Assembly (NCBI GenBank): GCA_028701715.1 | Contig: JAQVQF010000024.1 | Location: 1-15,629 of the forward strand | DNA length: 15,629 bases | Direction: 5' to 3' | Origin: Eubacteriales bacterium | GTDB lineage: Bacteria > Bacillota > Clostridia > Oscillospirales > CAG-382 | Notes under the pieces: generated by a model | What the model was told of the DNA's origin: nothing | The model's input: the letters and a program-made list of their open reading frames with translations, nothing else | Database searches by the model: none | Shown: in pieces, positions 6,794 to 13,912 of the stretch | How positions within the stretch are numbered: position 1 is the stretch's first letter | Layout of the letters: each line of letters begins with the position of its first letter | Position numbers and translations under genes: made by a program

Positions 6794-7808
6794 CTATTAT
6801 TCCCATCCACTCCGTATAGAGTATATCGGCTATTTCAATATGTCCCGCGGCATTGGGATGAGGATCATAGTTAAAGCTCATGGATGGAGTCACAACGATT
6901 CCCGCGTTTATCAAATCGCTGTCGGAATTTTCAAAGTCGGTATACACATCGAGCACTTCACAGCCGTATTCCTCGGCGACAGAGATTATTGCGTCGTTGA
7001 AGGTCTTGATATATCCGTCGCACGCTGCCGACAGATCGAAGGAATATTCGCCAGGAAGACCGATAGCTATGCCCTTATAAGGATTGTAGACAGTCTGAAT
7101 TATTATAACGCACTTGTCGTTTTGGTCTTGTATCTTTTGGAATATCTGCGGCAGCTCCTCGTTAAGCTTATCGAGCCCCGCCTGGGCTTTCGCCTGGAAA
7201 TCTTCGTTTGTAAAAGCGTATTCGACATCCTTTATGAAATTTACTACCCTATCCTTGTCTCCTATTCCCATCAGGGCGCTTACATAATCGTTGAATATAC
7301 CGTCGCCGTAGGTTTCTAAAACTCCGTTTGTAGCTTCGATGGCATAGCCGAGAAGGTTGTTGGCGCCGATTGATATTGTGATAAGGTCGGCGTCCGAAAC
7401 ATCGACGCTGTCAAGCACGTTGAGCATATCCGAGGTTTTGTGGCCCGAAACCGCGTAGTTTTCGTATTGTATCCCGTCAAAATGCGACGCGAACAGAGCG
7501 CCGTAGCACATTGTCGAGGGATAATCGAGCGCGTAGCCGTAGGCTATGGAGTCGCCGAAGGCGTAATAAACAAATTTTCCGTCGTCGATACCGATTACCT
7601 GGACGGTTGACTGTTCGGATTCGTCTTCCGACGAATCGTCCGCCGAAACATTATCCGAAACATCATCCGAAACATCCTGAGACGCCGATTCCGACGCGTG
7701 TTCAGACTGTTCCGCCGGCGATGAGCTCTCGTCCGATACAGGCGAACCGGTGGTGCACGATACCAAAAGCAGGCAGGCGGCAAACAACATAATAAGTGTC
7801 TTTTTCAT
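6780..7808 (-). CDS. SGNH/GDSL-family hydrolase lipoprotein
   Basis: 342 residues, exported and lipid-anchored: signal peptide with lipobox LVSC (lipidated C18), then a Ser/Asp/Glu-rich linker (about 22-68), then an SGNH hydrolase domain. The catalytic blocks are complete: G85-D-S87 (nucleophile Ser), G122 in AVSGHKT, G148-A-N150, and D315-P-H317 in DPHPNAAGH. Such enzymes are esterases, lipases or deacetylases acting on acyl esters, often on polysaccharides. Which substrate applies here cannot be told. The SD is AAAGGA, 11 nt before the ATG. It follows the acyl-CoA synthetase gene by 22 nt and overlaps the next gene, so the three appear co-transcribed. Confidence 0.9.
   Translation of the reverse strand: MKKTLIMLFAACLLLVSCTTGSPVSDESSSPAEQSEHASESASQDVSDDVSDNVSADDSSEDESEQSTVQVIGIDDGKFVYYAFGDSIAYGYALDYPSTMCYGALFASHFDGIQYENYAVSGHKTSDMLNVLDSVDVSDADLITISIGANNLLGYAIEATNGVLETYGDGIFNDYVSALMGIGDKDRVVNFIKDVEYAFTNEDFQAKAQAGLDKLNEELPQIFQKIQDQNDKCVIIIQTVYNPYKGIAIGLPGEYSFDLSAACDGYIKTFNDAIISVAEEYGCEVLDVYTDFENSDSDLINAGIVVTPSMSFNYDPHPNAAGHIEIADILYTEWMGIIDADE
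7642..7677 (-). repeat. 12-bp tandem repeat in the lipoprotein linker
   Basis: Three 12-bp units (GCCGAAACATTA, TCCGAAACATCA, TCCGAAACATCC) encode the Asp/Val/Ser-rich part of the linker (DVSD, DVSD, NVSA). Like the 18-bp repeat in the S1 tail it is in frame, and it sits in a disordered segment. Confidence 0.75.
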
Positions 7809-7830
7809 TTTAACCGTATTCCTTTCAATG

Positions 7831-9585
7831 TTACCCTCTGTTTAATTTGGAATAATCTCTTTTTATTTTGGCCGAGGTCGTTTTATCAAACTCGGTGTCT
7901 CTTATTTTTGCTTCTTTAATAACTTTATGGTTGGGCTGCCCTTTGTTGTATTCGGAAATAACGCGTTTTATCTCACCTTCGATATCGGTTATTCCGTTGG
8001 CGGCGGCATATGATATATCAGGGAAGATTTCCGCGCCGATGACGCTTTCTCCGTTCTTTTCCATCTCGCATACGATAATTTCCGAAATGAGGTCGGACAT
8101 CATATGCAGCCTGTATTCCAGCTCCTCAGGATATACATTCTTGCCGTTGGGGAGGATTATCACATTCTTAAGCCTTCCGGTGACGCATAAGCGGTTATCC
8201 TTGTAAAACGAGCCAATGTCGCCGGTATGGAACCAGCCGTCGCCGTCGATGACCTGATTTGTTCTTTCTTCATCTTTATAATAGCCCATCATGACATTGG
8301 GGGCTTTGACGCATATTTCGCCCTCGCCGTTCTCGTCGGGCTTATCTATCCTGACACTGACACCCGGCATTATCGTACCCACCGAACGGTAGTCGTGAAA
8401 TTCCGGGCGGGTTATGGTTATGATCGGGGCGCATTCGGTAATGCCGTAGCCCGTGCATACGGTTATTCCTATCGAATAGAAAAATTCGGCGATTTCGGGC
8501 GCGAGCGGAGCGCCGCCGCAGATAATTACCACAAGCTGCCCGCCGAAGGTGGAATGTATATCTTTAAAAAGCTTCTGCCTTATATCAATTCCGAGCTTAA
8601 GCAAAGCGTCGGAAAGCCTGATTGCTTTTTTAACCTTTTCGGTCTTGCCCTGTTCTTCGATTTTATTCCGGATAGAGCGGTACATCTTTTCCACAAAGAG
8701 AGGCACAAGCTGGATATCGGTGGGTTTATATAGTTTGATATTGGGCATAAGGGTACGCAGCGATTCGTTTATGCAGTTGGTGTTGCCGGAATGGAACATT
8801 CCGAGTATTCCGCAGGTGGATTCGAGAGTGTGGTAATAGGGCAGCACCGACATGCAGGAATAGGTGACGTGCATAATGTCGGGCGAATGGGAAACGACAT
8901 GGCATATCGCCCGCTGATTGAGCATAACGCCCTTCGCTTTTCCCGTCGTACCGGAGGTGAACACCAGTTCAGAAAGCCTTTCAGGGTCGGGGACAATGCC
9001 CGTATATCTTGTGTCGCCGGACTGATAAAGCTCGCGTCCTTTTGACTTTATATCCCGTAAACTGAAATGCCTGTCATCCTTTGCTTCGGGCTCCTCCATG
9101 CAGATAAAATGAGTGATGCTTGCAAGCCTCGGTTCAAGCTCGAGGATTGTCTTTTCCATCGATTTGGAATAGATTATAACGGTCGAATCCGAAAAAGTAA
9201 ATATATATTCCAGCTCGTCCTGCCGGAGCGCGCTGTCGGTCGGCACCGCCACTCCTTCCGAGGCGAGCACTGCGTAAAAGGAAAGCGCCCAGTTGTAGCA
9301 GTTGTTCCCGATAATAACGGTATGCCTGTTCTGTATCCCGTATTCACAAAAACCGGTGCCGAGCGAATTTACCTCGTCCCGGAACGCGTTGAAGGTAACG
9401 GATTTTATTTCGCCGTCTTCGCGGAACATCCATGCGGCTTTTTCGCCGTAACGCGCCGAGCATACGTCAAGAAGCTCCCTTACCGAATAAACATACGGGC
9501 AGTGGGTATAAAAAGGGTAGTCCTTTTTTTTGTTTATAAATCTTTTAAACCTATCGGGTTTTTCCCAGTAATTATTGTCAGGCAT
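7831..9585 (-). CDS. Long-chain fatty-acid–CoA ligase (AMP-binding enzyme)
   Basis: 584 residues of the ANL adenylate-forming superfamily, expected to activate a fatty acid with ATP and join it to CoA. It has the phosphate loop TSGTTGKAKG (210-219), GYGITE (379-384), TGDIG (454-458), the hinge GRLKN (470-474), GKNVYPEE (481-488) and a C-terminal catalytic Lys in TTSAKIKR. No membrane segment or carrier domain is present. I chose ATG 9585 because AGGAG lies 6 nt upstream. The longer ORF would start at 9624, which coincides with the predicted transcription start of its own promoter and has no SD. It is the first gene of the three-gene operon. A FadD-like role fits, but acyl-chain preference is not visible, and an acyl-ACP or aryl acid substrate is possible. 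Confidence 0.9.
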   Translation of the reverse strand: MPDNNYWEKPDRFKRFINKKKDYPFYTHCPYVYSVRELLDVCSARYGEKAAWMFREDGEIKSVTFNAFRDEVNSLGTGFCEYGIQNRHTVIIGNNCYNWALSFYAVLASEGVAVPTDSALRQDELEYIFTFSDSTVIIYSKSMEKTILELEPRLASITHFICMEEPEAKDDRHFSLRDIKSKGRELYQSGDTRYTGIVPDPERLSELVFTSGTTGKAKGVMLNQRAICHVVSHSPDIMHVTYSCMSVLPYYHTLESTCGILGMFHSGNTNCINESLRTLMPNIKLYKPTDIQLVPLFVEKMYRSIRNKIEEQGKTEKVKKAIRLSDALLKLGIDIRQKLFKDIHSTFGGQLVVIICGGAPLAPEIAEFFYSIGITVCTGYGITECAPIITITRPEFHDYRSVGTIMPGVSVRIDKPDENGEGEICVKAPNVMMGYYKDEERTNQVIDGDGWFHTGDIGSFYKDNRLCVTGRLKNVIILPNGKNVYPEELEYRLHMMSDLISEIIVCEMEKNGESVIGAEIFPDISYAAANGITDIEGEIKRVISEYNKGQPNHKVIKEAKIRDTEFDKTTSAKIKRDYSKLNRG

Positions 9586-9629
9586 TTTCATCTCCTGTTT
9601 AATACGGATTTTTAATGCTTTCATTGTAT

Positions 9630-9657
9630 ATTATATTACAACAAGCACAGAAATCAA
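9630..9657 (-). promoter_or_regulatory. Promoter of the acyl-CoA ligase operon
   Basis: TTGATT (9657-9652, -35), a 16-nt spacer, then a perfect TATAAT (9635-9630). Expected transcription start is near 9623, giving a leader of about 38 nt to ATG 9585. An AT-rich inverted repeat TTGTA-N8-TACAA (9624-9641) overlaps the -10 element. Confidence 0.7.
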
Positions 9658-9695
9658 TATATATCAGTAAAAAAATATGTGTTATGTCTTATTTA

Positions 9696-9725
9696 TTGAC
9701 GGAAAATACTATTTCGGCATAAAAT
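9696..9725 (+). promoter_or_regulatory. Divergent promoter of the hypothetical gene
   Basis: TTGACG (9696-9701, 5 of 6), an 18-nt spacer, then TAAAAT (9720-9725, 5 of 6). Transcription would start near 9732, leaving about 150 nt before the ATG of the hypothetical gene. Confidence 0.55.
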
Positions 9726-9731
9726 ATATTT

Positions 9732-9850
9732 GAGGTGTAATGTCTGATGCAAAACGGTTTGGAAATATAATACTCAAGAAATCAGACGGCGAGCTTATAC
9801 CTCCGCGGTTTTGGCGACCGTAATTTTGCATATGGCGAAGCCGTTGCAAA
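9732..9850 (+). ncRNA. Putative structured 5' leader, no known class recognised
   Basis: Between the promoter and the hypothetical gene the RNA can form a series of stems. The outer stem pairs 9732-9740 with 9795-9803 (9 bp, one G-U). Nested inside, GTCTGAT (9742-9748) pairs perfectly with ATCAGAC (9781-9787). Then come CGGT/ACCG (9806-9809/9817-9820) and a hairpin TTTGCA (9825-9830) with TGCAAA (9845-9850), topped by GGC-GAA-GCC. The left arm of the outer stem contains a GAGGTG SD, which pairs with TACCTC. That SD lies 2 nt before a 27-codon ORF (9740-9823) of unknown value. It could be a cis-regulatory RNA, or chance pairing in decayed coding sequence. Confidence 0.35.
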
Positions 9851-9882
9851 CATAGCGAAAGCAAGAAAGGGATGGTCACAGA

Positions 9883-10596
9883 ATGGCATGTTCCGCGCTC
9901 TGCGCTTCCATAATACTCCCGACATCGGTCGCGGTTTCCGGAGCGGCCTGGAACGGGGAGCACATCTACGCCGTGGACGGACTGACGCCGTGGGTATTTG
10001 TGTTTGAAAACAACGGATTGTTTATCCAGCGCTTCCGCACGCTGCGGGCTTATCGTACGATAAGGTATGATTTCGGCGTCGGTCGTTTCGCCGCCACGGA
10101 CAGGGCTTGCTCGAACAGAATATACATATTGAACACGCGGCTTGAGGAAATAGGCTCGATTGAGCTGGAAATCCAGACGGCTTCGGACAATTTGGTGGCG
10201 GATGCCGGATATAACCAAACAAACACGGGCTTTGATGTCGCACATCCGTACGCGTTGCGCGTTTATGCCCTTGACGGCAGTTATGACAGTACAGTAACCC
10301 GTAATCCCTCGGGCAGGGAATTCCTTCACTGGGCGGATTTCGGCGTCCGCAGAGCGTTGCATTATTTCGAAAACGGAAGGTTTTACGTCACAGTCGACCG
10401 CGTGGGAGGGATACTTCCCGATTGTGTGGCGCTCAAAGCCTTTATACCGCGGGACGACGAGCTTTACGGCGCTTTCGGAGTGGGGTATATATACACATAT
10501 TTCATTCCCGTATATACGGAAGGACAGCTGAACACGTCAATATTCGGCAACTTTGCGTTTATTGCCGATAATATCTCCGCGGGGTGTTGCAATTAA
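9883..10596 (+). CDS. Hypothetical protein with beta-rich repeats
   Basis: A 237-residue protein I do not recognise. It contains several short strand-turn-strand units that resemble each other: HIYAVDG, WVFVFENNGLFIQRF, RIYILNTRLEEIGSIEL, LRVYALDGSYDSTVTR and LHYFENGRFYVTVDR. Such units are compatible with beta-propeller blades. The N-terminus (MACSALCASIILPTSVAVSG) is mildly hydrophobic but has no basic residues, so it is a poor signal peptide. An AAAGGG lies 12 nt before the ATG. Codons favour G or C at the third position as in neighbouring genes, which supports this strand over the overlapping minus-strand ORF. It is transcribed away from the surface operon and towards nnr, with 75 nt before nnr and no clear terminator. 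Confidence 0.65.
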   Translation: MACSALCASIILPTSVAVSGAAWNGEHIYAVDGLTPWVFVFENNGLFIQRFRTLRAYRTIRYDFGVGRFAATDRACSNRIYILNTRLEEIGSIELEIQTASDNLVADAGYNQTNTGFDVAHPYALRVYALDGSYDSTVTRNPSGREFLHWADFGVRRALHYFENGRFYVTVDRVGGILPDCVALKAFIPRDDELYGAFGVGYIYTYFIPVYTEGQLNTSIFGNFAFIADNISAGCCN

Positions 10597-10605
10597 AAAA
10601 ACGAT

Positions 10606-10633
10606 GTGATATTATATGTTTAAGCAGTATAAT
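10606..10633 (+). promoter_or_regulatory. Possible promoter in front of nnr
   Basis: A perfect TATAAT (10628-10633) lies 16 nt after a weak -35 (GTGATA, 10606-10611, 4 of 6), in the 75-nt gap between the hypothetical gene and nnr. It could start the nnr–lipoprotein–alr transcript. Confidence 0.5.
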
Positions 10634-10671
10634 GCACCATAACATAAAATAAAAGAAAGGCAGTGAGACGC

Positions 10672-12150
10672 ATGAAGTTCGAAAATGTTTTTCTTTCGGC
10701 TTCTTCCGTAAAGGAAGCCGACGGCAGAGCCGTTTCTTCGGGCATATCGGCGATGACGCTGATGGGAAACGCCGCCGGAGAGATGTATGAATGCATAAAG
10801 CGGCGTCGCATAAATCTCGCATCGGTTGTGATTTTATGCGGACGCGGCGGAAACGGCGGCGACGGATATGCTCTTGCCTGCCTTATGCGGCGCGACGGCA
10901 TAAACGTTAAGGCGGTATATGTCACCGCGCCCAAGAACGAGGATTCCGCAAGATATTTGGAAAAATACCTTAACGGAGGCGGAATCCTGCTTAAATATAC
11001 GGACGATTCTGACGGAGTGGCGGACATAATAACCAACGCCACGCTGGTGGTCGACGCCCTCCACGGGGTTGCGTTTGTCGGGGAACTGCGCGGTGAGGAG
11101 CTTATTCTCGTCGAGCTTGCCAACTCCTCTTCCGGCTTTATAACCGCGGTGGATATACCCACGGGCATTTCCGCCGACGGCAAGGTTTCCGCCAACTGCA
11201 TACTGGCTGATTTGACCGTAACCTTTTCCGTTCACAAGGAAGCGACCGTAACCTATCCCGCGCTCGGATACTGCGGGGAGGTAGTCGTGGCGGATATAGG
11301 GATTCCGGAGGAAATATTGCGCAGCATACGTCCCGAAGGCTGCATAATCGATAACGATGTGCTCGATTATCTCCCGCAGCGCCCCGCTAATTCGAACAAG
11401 GGCAGCTTCGGAACTTTGCTTGCTCTTGTCGGTTCGCCCGACATGCCGGGATCGGCTTACCTTTCGGCTGTCGGCGCGCTCCGCAGCGGTTTGGGACTTT
11501 TAAAGCTCACCGCCGATTGCGAAACGCTTACCGTTATCAAAAACCGATTGGCGGAACCGGTTTTCGTGCCGTATTCCAAGGATATAATAAACGAACAAAA
11601 ATATTCCGCTCTGCTTGTCGGGTGCGGAATAGGCAGGCACTACGATGCCTCTTTGGACGAGCTATTTAAAAAACAAAATCAAATAACCATAATCGACGCC
11701 GACGGCATAAATTACCTTGCCTCGCATATAAATGTATTGATGGAAATGCAGGGCGAGGTTATCCTTACGCCTCATCCCGGAGAGATGGCGCGGCTTATCG
11801 GCGAAGATATCGAATATGTCAACCGCAATCGCATAGAGTGCGCCAGGGCTTTTGCCATGGAATTCTGCTGTGTGCTGGTGCTCAAGGGCGACCACACGGT
11901 AGTGGCGTCACCCAACGGCGATGTGTTTGTCAACATGACCGGCAACACCGCTTTATCCAAAGGCGGAAGCGGGGATGTGCTCGCCGGGGTAATAGCGTCT
12001 CTCGCGGCCCAGGGAGTCACTCCCCTTAAGGCGGCGTGCATTGGCGTATATGTTCACGGCAAAGCCGCAGACAACCTGAAGCTGCGGTACGGAGCCAGAG
12101 GAATGCTGCCGCACGACCTGCCGGAGGAAATCGGAAGGCTTCTCGGATAA
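10672..12150 (+). CDS. nnr: Bifunctional NAD(P)HX epimerase/dehydratase
   Basis: 492 residues. It repairs hydrated NADH and NADPH. The N-terminal YjeF_N domain (1 to about 212) epimerises the R form; it shows CGRGGNGGDGYA (56-67), VVDALHG with D128, and AVDIPTG with D161. The C-terminal ribokinase-like domain (about 235-490) dehydrates S-NAD(P)HX using ATP or ADP. It has KGSFG, LVGSPDMPGSAYLSA, ILTPHPGEM, VLKGDHTVV and the catalytic GGSGD (431-435). Length is normal for the fused bacterial form. I chose ATG 10672, with AAAGG 11 nt upstream; an in-frame GTG at 10663 sits only 2 nt after that SD. In many Firmicutes this gene lies beside acpS and alr. Here acpS is not seen, and the lipoprotein and alr follow. 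Confidence 0.93.
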   Translation: MKFENVFLSASSVKEADGRAVSSGISAMTLMGNAAGEMYECIKRRRINLASVVILCGRGGNGGDGYALACLMRRDGINVKAVYVTAPKNEDSARYLEKYLNGGGILLKYTDDSDGVADIITNATLVVDALHGVAFVGELRGEELILVELANSSSGFITAVDIPTGISADGKVSANCILADLTVTFSVHKEATVTYPALGYCGEVVVADIGIPEEILRSIRPEGCIIDNDVLDYLPQRPANSNKGSFGTLLALVGSPDMPGSAYLSAVGALRSGLGLLKLTADCETLTVIKNRLAEPVFVPYSKDIINEQKYSALLVGCGIGRHYDASLDELFKKQNQITIIDADGINYLASHINVLMEMQGEVILTPHPGEMARLIGEDIEYVNRNRIECARAFAMEFCCVLVLKGDHTVVASPNGDVFVNMTGNTALSKGGSGDVLAGVIASLAAQGVTPLKAACIGVYVHGKAADNLKLRYGARGMLPHDLPEEIGRLLG

Positions 12151-12163
12151 AAGTTTTGCGTTT

Positions 12164-12181
12164 CCGAAATAATTATTTCGG
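12164..12181 (+). promoter_or_regulatory. Perfect 18-bp palindrome before the lipoprotein gene
   Basis: CCGAAATAATTATTTCGG is identical to its own reverse complement. It starts 14 nt after the nnr stop, and its last bases form part of the SD (CGGGAG) of the lipoprotein gene. It could be a dimeric protein's operator, or a weak RNA stem that hides the SD. Confidence 0.5.
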
Positions 12182-12192
12182 GAGTGGCTTTT

Positions 12193-12693
12193 ATGAAAAA
12201 AATTTCAGTTTTATTGGCTTTTCTAATGTTAATACCCATGCTGTTCTCCTGCTCTTCCGCCGACCACAGCAACGATGTAAAAGGGCAGTTCACGGTTCCC
12301 TTTGAATATAAAATTCAAACGGACGAGTTTGAGTTCACTTACAAAAAGGAACCCGAAAAAGTCACCATGACCGTCACAAATCCCGCCACGCTCGAAGGGC
12401 TTGTGCTGGAAAAGACCGCATCCGGTGTCACCGCCTCCTATGACGGGCTTGTCGTGACGCTTCCCGCCGCCGCCGCCGCCAGACTGTTCGCTCTCGATAC
12501 CCTTGTGGATACGGTTGTCAAAGCAATCGACGAAAAGGCTTATACCTCCGAAACAAAGAACGGTCAGTCACAGCTTACGGTAACCGATGAGGATTTCGTC
12601 TATACGGTGTATTATGATACCTCATCCGGCAGAATATCCGGCGCGGAGGTTACGGAGGGCGAAGACAGAATCACCTACACGTTTATCCAATAG
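12193..12693 (+). CDS. Small lipoprotein of the nnr–alr operon
   Basis: 166 residues. A signal peptide with two lysines and a hydrophobic run ends in the lipobox LFSC (lipidated C20). The remainder is beta-rich (FEYKIQTDEFEFTYK, VTMTVTNPATLEGL, TASYDGLVVTLP, FVYTVYYDTSSGRISGAEV) with no catalytic motif, and contains a run of five Ala from a (GCC)5 triplet repeat (12466-12480). The start is ATG 12193, with GGGAG 8 nt upstream; the longer ORF would begin at a GTG that lies inside this SD. A lipoprotein gene in this position (YdcC in B. subtilis) is common in Firmicutes, so it may be the positional counterpart. Sequence homology to YdcC is not evident to me and the function is unknown. Confidence 0.8.
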   Translation: MKKISVLLAFLMLIPMLFSCSSADHSNDVKGQFTVPFEYKIQTDEFEFTYKKEPEKVTMTVTNPATLEGLVLEKTASGVTASYDGLVVTLPAAAAARLFALDTLVDTVVKAIDEKAYTSETKNGQSQLTVTDEDFVYTVYYDTSSGRISGAEVTEGEDRITYTFIQ

Positions 12694-12716
12694 ATTTTTA
12701 ACATAAAGGAAGTTCC

Positions 12717-12743
12717 ATGCGGAAAAAGCGGATTTCCGCGTAA
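12717..12743 (+). promoter_or_regulatory. Eight-codon ORF with a hairpin upstream of alr
   Basis: After AAAGGA (12705-12710) an ATG begins MRKKRISA and then a stop, all within the 66-nt gap before alr. The same bases form a perfect 7-bp hairpin, GCGGAAA (12719-12725) with TTTCCGC (12733-12739). It has the form of a leader peptide or translational attenuator. It ends 16 nt before the alr ATG, whose own SD is weak (AGG). Confidence 0.3.
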
Positions 12744-12759
12744 AATTGCAGGCATTAAA

Positions 12760-13857
12760 ATGAGTGAAAAAAGAGTCGAAGCCGTCATAGATACGGAAAA
12801 TATAAGGAAAAATTACCGTTATGCAAAAAACCTTGTCGGAGGGACGGAAATTATTTCGGTGGTAAAGGCCGACGCCTACGGTCACGGCGCAGTTCGGGTA
12901 TGCCGAGCGCTTGAGAACGAAGGATGCCGGATTTTTGCCGTCGCCGCCGCCGAAGAAGGCGAGCTGCTTAGAAAAGCCGGTATAGAAAGCGATATACTTA
13001 TCATGGGCATAACGCCGGTATCACGGGCGGCGGAGCTTTCGGAATACGGTTTTATACAGGCTGTGAATTGTGCCGAATATGCCACGGCTCTTTCGGCGGG
13101 AAGCGGTACGGTCAGGGTACATATTAAGGTCGATACCGGCATGTCGCGGCTGGGCTTATATTGTCACGGGGATAACGATATCACAGAAGCCGCCGGAAGC
13201 ATAGCGTATATAAATTCATTGAAAGGGTTGAAATGCGAAGGCATTTTTACTCATTTCGCTTGCTCGGACAACGCGTTGTCCGAAATGACAAAAACGCAAT
13301 ATCGCGTTTTTAACGCTCTTTGCGATGAATGCGAAAGCAGAGGTATTGATCTCGGGTTGAAGCATTGCGGCAATTCCGGTGCGATAATTAATTTTCCGGG
13401 CATAAAACTTGACGCGGTACGCGCCGGCATAATATTGTACGGTTATATGCCCGACGGCAGCATGAATCCCGCGCTGTACCCCGCCATGCGGCTTACTTCG
13501 ACCGTGTCGCAGACGGGACGGCTTAAATGCGGCGATACCGTAAGCTACGGAGCTTTATATAACGCGAATTGCGACATCGACATTGCCGTTATTTCCATCG
13601 GTTACGCCGACGGTTTTTCGCGTCTGCTTTCGGGAAAAGCGAATGTTCTGATTAACGGAAAAAAAGCCGGTATAATCGGCAGAATCTGCATGGATATGTG
13701 TATGGCGGACATAACGGGTATTCCCTGCGCGCCCGGCGACGAGGTGGAAATATTCGGCGGCGGAATTTCCGTCGACGAGCTTGCTTTAAAAATGGGTACA
13801 ATAAATTATGAGCTGTTATGCGCGGTGAGCGGCAGAGTGCCGCGCAGATATATATAA
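12760..13857 (+). CDS. alr: Alanine racemase
   Basis: A 365-residue PLP enzyme that converts L-alanine to D-alanine for peptidoglycan. The PLP-binding lysine is K36 in VVKADAYGHG. The second catalytic base is Y263 in VSYGALY. The carboxylate-binding R130 is in KVDTGMSRLGL and the M311-D312 pair is in ICMDM. The N-terminal TIM barrel and C-terminal beta domain are complete, and the length is typical. The start ATG has only a weak AGG SD, and is preceded by a hairpin and short ORF. It is the last gene of the nnr operon and ends at a bidirectional terminator. Confidence 0.96.
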   Translation: MSEKRVEAVIDTENIRKNYRYAKNLVGGTEIISVVKADAYGHGAVRVCRALENEGCRIFAVAAAEEGELLRKAGIESDILIMGITPVSRAAELSEYGFIQAVNCAEYATALSAGSGTVRVHIKVDTGMSRLGLYCHGDNDITEAAGSIAYINSLKGLKCEGIFTHFACSDNALSEMTKTQYRVFNALCDECESRGIDLGLKHCGNSGAIINFPGIKLDAVRAGIILYGYMPDGSMNPALYPAMRLTSTVSQTGRLKCGDTVSYGALYNANCDIDIAVISIGYADGFSRLLSGKANVLINGKKAGIIGRICMDMCMADITGIPCAPGDEVEIFGGGISVDELALKMGTINYELLCAVSGRVPRRYI

Positions 13858-13866
13858 TAAAAAATC

Positions 13867-13888
13867 AAAGGGCGCAGCGCGCCCTTTT
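13867..13888. terminator. Bidirectional terminator between alr and mazF
   Basis: AAAGGGCGC (13867-13875) pairs perfectly with GCGCCCTTT (13879-13887) around a 3-nt loop. The plus strand continues TTTTAT, and the minus strand continues with an interrupted T-run (GATTTTTTATTA). It serves alr and mazF, which converge. Confidence 0.9.
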
Positions 13889-13912
13889 ATAGATTCCTAT
13901 ATCGGATCGGTG

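Noticed and set aside
9586..9624. Thirteen-residue N-terminal extension of the acyl-CoA ligase (start at 9624)
   Set aside because: It would begin at the predicted transcription start and lacks an SD, while ATG 9585 has AGGAG at 6 nt.
9740..9823. A 27-codon ORF (begins MSDAKRFGN) with SD GAGGTG
   Set aside because: The SD is only 2 nt from the ATG and no homologue is recognised. Kept only as part of the leader description, not as a gene.
9709..10362. A 217-codon minus-strand ORF opposite the hypothetical gene
   Set aside because: Its protein is Arg-rich and unstructured, no SD precedes it, and the plus-strand frame has repeated strand-like units and codon use like the neighbours. Some doubt remains because neither protein is recognised.
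12466..12480. (GCC)5 triplet run in the lipoprotein gene
   Set aside because: It encodes five alanines in frame; this is too short and common to call a phase-variable tract.
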